Assembly (NCBI RefSeq): GCF_002082565.1
Contig: NZ_CP020562.1
Location: forward strand, 682,001 to 746,000
DNA: 64,000 nt
Direction: 5' to 3'
Origin: Halomonas sp. GT
GTDB lineage: Bacteria; Pseudomonadota; Gammaproteobacteria; Pseudomonadales; Halomonadaceae
Part shown: positions 59,355-64,000 of the stretch, one piece after another
How positions within the stretch are numbered: position 1 is the first letter of the stretch
How the letters are laid out: each line of letters begins with the position of its first letter
Notes under the pieces: model-generated
Told to the model about the DNA's origin: nothing
The model's input: the letters and a program-made list of their open reading frames with translations, nothing else
The model's database searches: none
Program-made: the position numbers and the translations under genes

Positions 59355-59816
59355 ATGTTTTCCCCCAGTAGTGAGTTAACGCCACGCGAAGTGGCAATTC
59401 AGTTGCTGTCTCGGCGCGAGTACTCTCGCGCCGAGCTAGCTCGCAAGATGCAGCAAAAAACATTTCAGCCTGATGAGATTGCTGACTGCCTAGACGCTCT
59501 GGAGGAACAAAATTTACAGTCCGATGAACGTTTTGCTGAAAGCTTTATACGTTCGCGGATTCTTCGTGGGCAAGGTGCTATTCGCATTAAAGGTGAACTG
59601 CGCCAGCGGGGTGTAGACCAGGAAACGTCAACGACGGCCTTTGCTAACGTAGAAGAGCAAGAGGCCGTGGACTGGTTTGAGCTAGCCCGTGATACCTTGG
59701 CGCGGCGCTTTTCCTCGCCAGGTGATACGCCCAAAGAGCGAGTAAAGCGTGAGCGTTTTCTCGCCACGCGCGGCTTTAATTTTGAGCAAATACGCTACGC
59801 GCTTTCGTGTTTGTAA
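59355..59816 (+). CDS. recX: RecA regulatory protein RecX
   Basis: A 153-residue RecX made of three-helix repeats; it caps RecA filaments. The pattern is VAIQLLSRREYSRAELARKM, RILRGQGAIRIKGELRQRGV and KRERFLATRGFNFEQIRYAL. It is complete. In most gammaproteobacteria recX follows recA directly; here the five-gene island separates them, and a broken copy of this gene's 5' end remains beside recA. Its expression may now depend on the island transcript. Confidence 0.93.
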   Translation: MFSPSSELTPREVAIQLLSRREYSRAELARKMQQKTFQPDEIADCLDALEEQNLQSDERFAESFIRSRILRGQGAIRIKGELRQRGVDQETSTTAFANVEEQEAVDWFELARDTLARRFSSPGDTPKERVKRERFLATRGFNFEQIRYALSCL

Positions 59817-59906
59817 TTTCCTCTTTATAAGCCTTTTCTAGTTGTTTTTTGACCCTCTGTTTTAGTTCTGCCACTAACTGCGGCTTTAGTCGTTTGACAA
59901 CTGCGT

Positions 59907-59912
59907 TATAAT
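59907..59912 (+). promoter_or_regulatory. -10 box for alaS
   Basis: A perfect TATAAT lies about 75 bp before the alaS start. A weak -35 (TTTAGT, 59885-59890) is 16 bp upstream. A nearby TTGACA (59894-59899) is only seven bp from the -10 and cannot pair with it. Confidence 0.5.
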
Positions 59913-59985
59913 GCTCCCTTTGCGACCCCAGCGGGTGGCGGCGACAGCGCCCTGGGGCATCATGCTTTCTTGTCACGGATACCCT

Positions 59986-62595
59986 ATGAAAAGCGCAGAG
60001 ATCAGACAGGCCTTTTTATCTTTTTTTGAAAAGCAGGGGCACACGATTGTGCCCACAAGCTCTCTAGTGCCGGGCAATGACCCGACGCTGCTCTTCACCA
60101 ATGCAGGCATGGTGCCCTTCAAAGACGTTTTTCTAGGCCGAGATCCGCGCCCGTATGTGCGCGCCACATCAGCCCAGCGTTGCGTACGTGCTGGGGGTAA
60201 GCACAATGATCTAGACAATGTCGGCTATACCGCGCGCCACCATACGTTCTTTGAGATGCTGGGTAACTTTAGTTTTGGCGACTATTTTAAGCGTGAGGCG
60301 ATTCGCTTTGCCTGGACGTTTCTGACGGAAACGCTGGGCCTGCCCAAAGAGAAACTCTGGGTTACCGTGCATATCAGTGACGACGAAGCGGAGCGCATCT
60401 GGAAAGATGATATCGGCATTGACCCTGAGCGTTTCTCAAAGCTTGATGAAGATAATTTCTGGCAAATGGGTGACACCGGCCCATGTGGTCCCAGCTCTGA
60501 AATCTTTTTTGATCATGGTCTGGAAGTATGGGGCGGTCCTCCTGGCAGCCCTGAAGAAGATGGCGATCGCTATATCGAAATCTGGAACCTTGTGTTCATG
60601 CAGTTCGACCGTGATGCCGCTGGAACATTGAATCCGCTGCCTAAGCCTTCCATTGATACAGGAATGGGCTTGGAGCGAGTGGCTGCCGTTATGCAGGGCG
60701 TTCACTCTAACTACGAGATCGATCTGTTCCAAAACCTGCTGAAAGCTGCTGCCGAGGCGACCGGTCATGGGGACACCACAACGCCGTCGTTACGCGTTAT
60801 TGCGGATCACATTCGCTCTTGTGCCTTCTTGATTGCAGACGGTGTTCTACCTTCCAACGAAGGGCGTGGCTATGTGCTGCGTCGTATTATTCGCCGGGCG
60901 ATTCGCCATGGGCATAAGCTGGGTGCTTCTGAGCCGTTTTTCCACAAGCTGGTAACCGCACTCGATACTGAGATGGGCGATGCCTACCCGGAGCTGCGAG
61001 ATGCCAGCGAGCAGATCGCCCGCGTGTTGCTTAAAGAAGAGGAGCAATTTGCGCGGACATTGGACCACGGCATGGGGCTATTGAATGCGGCGCTTGAAGA
61101 GCTGCAAGGTGACGTGCTGCCTGGAGAAACCGTCTTCAAGCTTTACGATACCTACGGTTTCCCCTTCGACCTGACGGCGGATGTCTGTCGTGAGCGCGAA
61201 GTCACATTGGATGAAGCCGGTTTTCAGCGCGAGTTAGAAGCGCAGCGTGAGCGTGCTCGGGCGGCCAGCCAATTTGGCGCAGATTACAGTGCTGCTATCG
61301 ATTTGGAGGGTGAAACCCAGTTCACAGGTTACGAACATCTAGCCGACCAAGCGACAGTTACTGCTATCGTGGATAGCGAAGGTAATGCGTTAGCGGCTCT
61401 GGAGGATGGCCAGAAAGGCACCGTTGTACTAGACCGCACGCCATTCTATGGTGAATCGGGTGGCCAGGTGGGTGACACCGGTTACTTATACATTGATGGC
61501 GGTCGCTTCCAGGTAACCGACACGCAGAAGCAGAGTGGCCACCACCTTCACCAAGGGGTTATGGTAGATGGCACGCTCAGCGTCGGCGCGAAGGTCCGCG
61601 GCGAGGTGGATGCCAGCTTGCGTGGTGCCACCATCCGTAATCACTCAGCGACTCACTTGCTTCACAAAGCACTGCGCATGGTGCTGGGTGACCACGTTCA
61701 GCAGAAAGGCTCGCTAGTTAATGCAGAGCGCCTGCGCTTTGACTTTAGCCACTTTGAGCCGATGACTGCAGAGCAATTAGCGGAAGTTGAGCGTCTGGTA
61801 AATGAGCAGATCTTAGCGAATGCACCGACCAAGACAGAGCAGATGAGCCTCGCAGAAGCAAAAGCCAAAGGGGCAGCCGCGCTGTTTGAAGCAAAGTATG
61901 CTGATAACGTGCGGGTACTGACCATTGGTGCTGACGACTTCTCTATCGAGCTGTGCGGTGGTACTCACGTGAACCGAAGCGGCGATATTGGTTGTTGCCA
62001 TGTGGTGAGCGAAGTAGGTATCGCTTCTGGCGTGCGTCGTATTGAGGCGATTACCGGTGAAAATGCGCTGGCTTATTTCCGTGAGCAGGAGGCGCGTGTT
62101 CAGCGGTTAGGTGAGCGACTGAAAACCAAACCCGAGCAAGTGGAAGCTCGGGTAGAATCACTGGTTGAGCGTAACCGCGCGCTGGAAAAAGAGCTTGAGC
62201 AACTGAAAGCGAAACTGGCAAGCGCTGCGGGCAGTGACATGCTTAGCCAGGTGCAAGAAATTAACGGTGTTAATTTACTGGTCACCCAGCTTGACGGTGT
62301 TTCCGGTAAAGAGTTACGTGGCGTACTTGATCAGTTGAAAAACAAGCTTGGTTCTGGCGTCATCTTGCTTGGGGTTGCGGATACTGCGGCAGGAAAAGTG
62401 AGCTTAATTGCTGGGGTTACCCAAGACTTAGTGGGTCGCGTTAAGGCAGGTGAACTAGTTAATCATGTCGCTTCGCAAGTGGGCGGTAAAGGTGGTGGCC
62501 GCCCAGATATGGCTCAAGCGGGTGGAAATTTACCTGATGCCTTGCCTGCGGCATTAAGCAGCGTACCGGCTTGGTTGGAAAATACGCTTAGCTAA
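59986..62595 (+). CDS. alaS: Alanyl-tRNA synthetase
   Basis: An 869-residue class II synthetase. It starts [20 protein letters not shown], followed by the aminoacylation motifs ([66 protein letters not shown]). The editing domain has zinc residues in [11 protein letters not shown] and [12 protein letters not shown], and the C-Ala oligomerisation domain ends [16 protein letters not shown] chose ATG 59986 at the conserved N-terminus; 25 further upstream codons are open but not conserved. Confidence 0.97.
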   Translation: MKSAEIRQAFLSFFEKQGHTIVPTSSLVPGNDPTLLFTNAGMVPFKDVFLGRDPRPYVRATSAQRCVRAGGKHNDLDNVGYTARHHTFFEMLGNFSFGDYFKREAIRFAWTFLTETLGLPKEKLWVTVHISDDEAERIWKDDIGIDPERFSKLDEDNFWQMGDTGPCGPSSEIFFDHGLEVWGGPPGSPEEDGDRYIEIWNLVFMQFDRDAAGTLNPLPKPSIDTGMGLERVAAVMQGVHSNYEIDLFQNLLKAAAEATGHGDTTTPSLRVIADHIRSCAFLIADGVLPSNEGRGYVLRRIIRRAIRHGHKLGASEPFFHKLVTALDTEMGDAYPELRDASEQIARVLLKEEEQFARTLDHGMGLLNAALEELQGDVLPGETVFKLYDTYGFPFDLTADVCREREVTLDEAGFQRELEAQRERARAASQFGADYSAAIDLEGETQFTGYEHLADQATVTAIVDSEGNALAALEDGQKGTVVLDRTPFYGESGGQVGDTGYLYIDGGRFQVTDTQKQSGHHLHQGVMVDGTLSVGAKVRGEVDASLRGATIRNHSATHLLHKALRMVLGDHVQQKGSLVNAERLRFDFSHFEPMTAEQLAEVERLVNEQILANAPTKTEQMSLAEAKAKGAAALFEAKYADNVRVLTIGADDFSIELCGGTHVNRSGDIGCCHVVSEVGIASGVRRIEAITGENALAYFREQEARVQRLGERLKTKPEQVEARVESLVERNRALEKELEQLKAKLASAAGSDMLSQVQEINGVNLLVTQLDGVSGKELRGVLDQLKNKLGSGVILLGVADTAAGKVSLIAGVTQDLVGRVKAGELVNHVASQVGGKGGGRPDMAQAGGNLPDALPAALSSVPAWLENTLS

Positions 62596-62600
62596 TTACA

Positions 62601-62633
62601 AAGGCCGGTGGCACTATTTGCTACCGGCTTTTT
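62601..62633 (+). terminator. Terminator after alaS
   Basis: GCCGGTGGC pairs with GCTACCGGC (one G-U pair) around ACTATTT and runs into TTTTT. It lies six bases past alaS. Confidence 0.85.
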
Positions 62634-62692
62634 GTTAAATAGTAATAACAACACTCACTCTCCATTCCCGAACCTATAGGAAAAAACGGCAT

Positions 62693-63943
62693 ATGGCATT
62701 ATACGTACAGAAGTTCGGCGGCACCTCGGTGGGCTCTGTCGACCGTATCAAGGCCGTGGCGGAAAAGGTTAAAGGCTTTCGCGACCAAGGCCACCAAGTT
62801 GTAGTGGTGGTGTCCGCGATGAGCGGAGAGACCAATCGCCTGACCGATATGGCAAACGCAATCAATGAAGACCCAGCACCACGCGAAATGGATATGCTGC
62901 TCTCGACCGGTGAGCAGGTAACTATTTCGCTACTGGCAATGGCGCTTCAACAAATTGGTGTTTCTGCCACTTCCCATACGGGTGCCCAAGTCGGCATTCA
63001 TACCGATAGCGCCTACACCAAAGCGCGTATTCAGCGCATTGAAACTGATGACCTGAAATCTGACCTTGATGACGGGAAAGTGGTTGTGGTGGCTGGTTTC
63101 CAGGGCGTTGATGAAGACGGCAACATTACGACGCTTGGACGTGGTGGTTCAGATACCACGGGTGTTGCGCTTGCTGCAGCGCTTGGTGCTGATGAGTGCC
63201 AGATATACACCGATGTTGATGGTGTTTACACCACTGACCCTCGCGTGTGTTCCAAGGCTCAGCGCCTTGAGAGCATTACCGTCGAAGAAATGCTTGAACT
63301 CGCAAGCCTAGGCTCCAAAGTTCTACAGATTCGCGCCGTCGAATTTGCTGGTAAGTACAACGTACCACTTCGCGTGCTGTCGAGCTTTGAAGATGGCCCC
63401 GGCACCCTAATTGTTGCAGACGCAGACCAAGACGAGGACGCTATGGAAGAACCGCTAATCTCCGGTATCGCTTTTACTAAAAATGAAGCTAAATTAACCC
63501 TGTTGAATACGCCTGATGTGCCAGGTGTAGCGTCGCGTATTCTTGGTCCTATCGCCGATGCCAATATCGAAGTCGATATGATTGTGCAAAACGTAGCACC
63601 TGCTGGTGATTACACTGACTTCACCTTTACGGTAGCCAAAGGCGATTACAAAGCAACGAAGAAATTGCTTGAAGAAACAGTAATTCCTGACTTGGGCGGC
63701 GGCGAGCTACGTGGCGATGACAACATTGCCAAAGTATCGCTTGTAGGGGTTGGTATGCGTTCTCATGCCGGTGTTGCTTCTAAAATGTTCCGTGTTTTGG
63801 CAGACGAGAACGTCAATATCCGTATGGTTTCAACGTCGGAAATTAAAATTTCCGTTGTCATTGATGAAAAGCATATGGAGCTTGCGGTTAACGCCTTACA
63901 CAAAGCATTCGGTTTAGATAAGTCTGATATCGAATCTGAATAA
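62693..63943 (+). CDS. lysC: Aspartate kinase
   Basis: A 416-residue monofunctional aspartokinase, first step to lysine, threonine and methionine (and, in halophiles, ectoine). Kinase motifs: YVQKFGGTSVGSVDRIKAVA, TTLGRGGSDTTGVALAAALG and CQIYTDVDGVYTTDPRV. The C-terminus carries two ACT domains (EAKLTLLNTPDVPGVASRIL, AKVSLVGVGMRSHAGVASKM), which sense amino acids for feedback. The alaS-lysC pair is commonly followed by csrA, which would start just outside this window. Complete. Confidence 0.96.
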   Translation: MALYVQKFGGTSVGSVDRIKAVAEKVKGFRDQGHQVVVVVSAMSGETNRLTDMANAINEDPAPREMDMLLSTGEQVTISLLAMALQQIGVSATSHTGAQVGIHTDSAYTKARIQRIETDDLKSDLDDGKVVVVAGFQGVDEDGNITTLGRGGSDTTGVALAAALGADECQIYTDVDGVYTTDPRVCSKAQRLESITVEEMLELASLGSKVLQIRAVEFAGKYNVPLRVLSSFEDGPGTLIVADADQDEDAMEEPLISGIAFTKNEAKLTLLNTPDVPGVASRILGPIADANIEVDMIVQNVAPAGDYTDFTFTVAKGDYKATKKLLEETVIPDLGGGELRGDDNIAKVSLVGVGMRSHAGVASKMFRVLADENVNIRMVSTSEIKISVVIDEKHMELAVNALHKAFGLDKSDIESE

Positions 63944-64000
63944 CAATTATGCGCTAAACCTTCTACGCTGAAGGGTACTTGCTGCCGTGTGGTGGTGAGC
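63944..64000. other. Window end after lysC
   Basis: The last 57 bases contain no start codon with a ribosome binding site. By conserved order csrA is expected next, but it cannot be confirmed here. Confidence 0.3.

Noticed and set aside
59894..59912. TTGACA and TATAAT together as a strong alaS promoter
   Set aside because: The two boxes are only seven bp apart, far too close for sigma-70; only the -10 is kept.
59776..59976. Minus-strand 66-codon frame with a Lys-rich protein between recX and alaS
   Set aside because: It overlaps the alaS promoter and the recX end, and has no ribosome binding site or recognisable family.

Overview
The window reads as chromosome of a moderately GC-rich gammaproteobacterium, most likely a halomonad (Halomonas/Vreelandella group). 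This is inferred from conserved gene order (pilMNOPQ-aroK-aroB-gltB-gltD, pyrG-kdsA-eno, fdxA-mutS-cinA-recA-recX-alaS-lysC, an order also familiar from Pseudomonas) and from the TAXI-type TRAP transporter and glutarate genes. No rRNA, tRNA, insertion sequence or CRISPR array was seen.

Positions 1-11,100 are accessory in character. A truncated peptide-type ABC transporter binding protein and a divergent GntR regulator share an intergenic region with paired GTCGAC palindromes. Next comes a tightly overlapping four-gene operon (1586-7966) encoding a MukB-like SMC ATPase, a MukE-like protein, a probable kleisin and a short Toprim protein. Together these look like a Wadjet/MksBEFG-type anti-plasmid complex, but in the order C-B-A-D. 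A decayed ORF, a ParE-type toxin-antitoxin pair, the wreck of a yefM-yoeB module, an RNase Z gene broken by one base in a G run, and an intact yefM-yoeB module follow.

Positions 11,200-19,200 hold mixed housekeeping and accessory genes: a periplasmic MetX-like hydrolase, a UbiH-family monooxygenase, a sirtuin, alkyladenine DNA glycosylase, SelO, SOS-controlled dinB, an alpha/beta hydrolase and a thiamine-binding-like protein. Positions 19,200-28,770 look like a lysine/5-aminovalerate/glutarate catabolic neighbourhood: a GabT/DavT aminotransferase, an EAL protein, a CaiB-family CoA-transferase, glutaryl-CoA dehydrogenase, a CsiR-like regulator and a divergent TAXI-TRAP transporter that may bring in the substrate.

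Positions 28,780-48,600 are core genome: penicillin-binding protein 1A, the type IV pilus assembly operon pilMNOPQ, shikimate genes aroK-aroB, glutamate synthase gltB-gltD, then pyrG-kdsA-eno. A 13-bp tandem repeat array lies between aroB and its terminator.

Positions 48,600-64,000 contain an unlabelled small RNA with about ten GGA motifs, a strong terminator and an upstream exact TGTAAG-N6-CTTACA box. This is the signature of a GacA-activated RsmZ/CsrB-type RNA that titrates CsrA/RsmA. Then come fdxA, mutS, cinA, recA, recX, alaS and lysC. Between recA and recX sits a five-gene sugar-nucleotide/glycosyltransferase island (54,462-59,337). A broken copy of the recX 5' end remains directly after recA, so the island evidently split the ancestral recA-recX pair.
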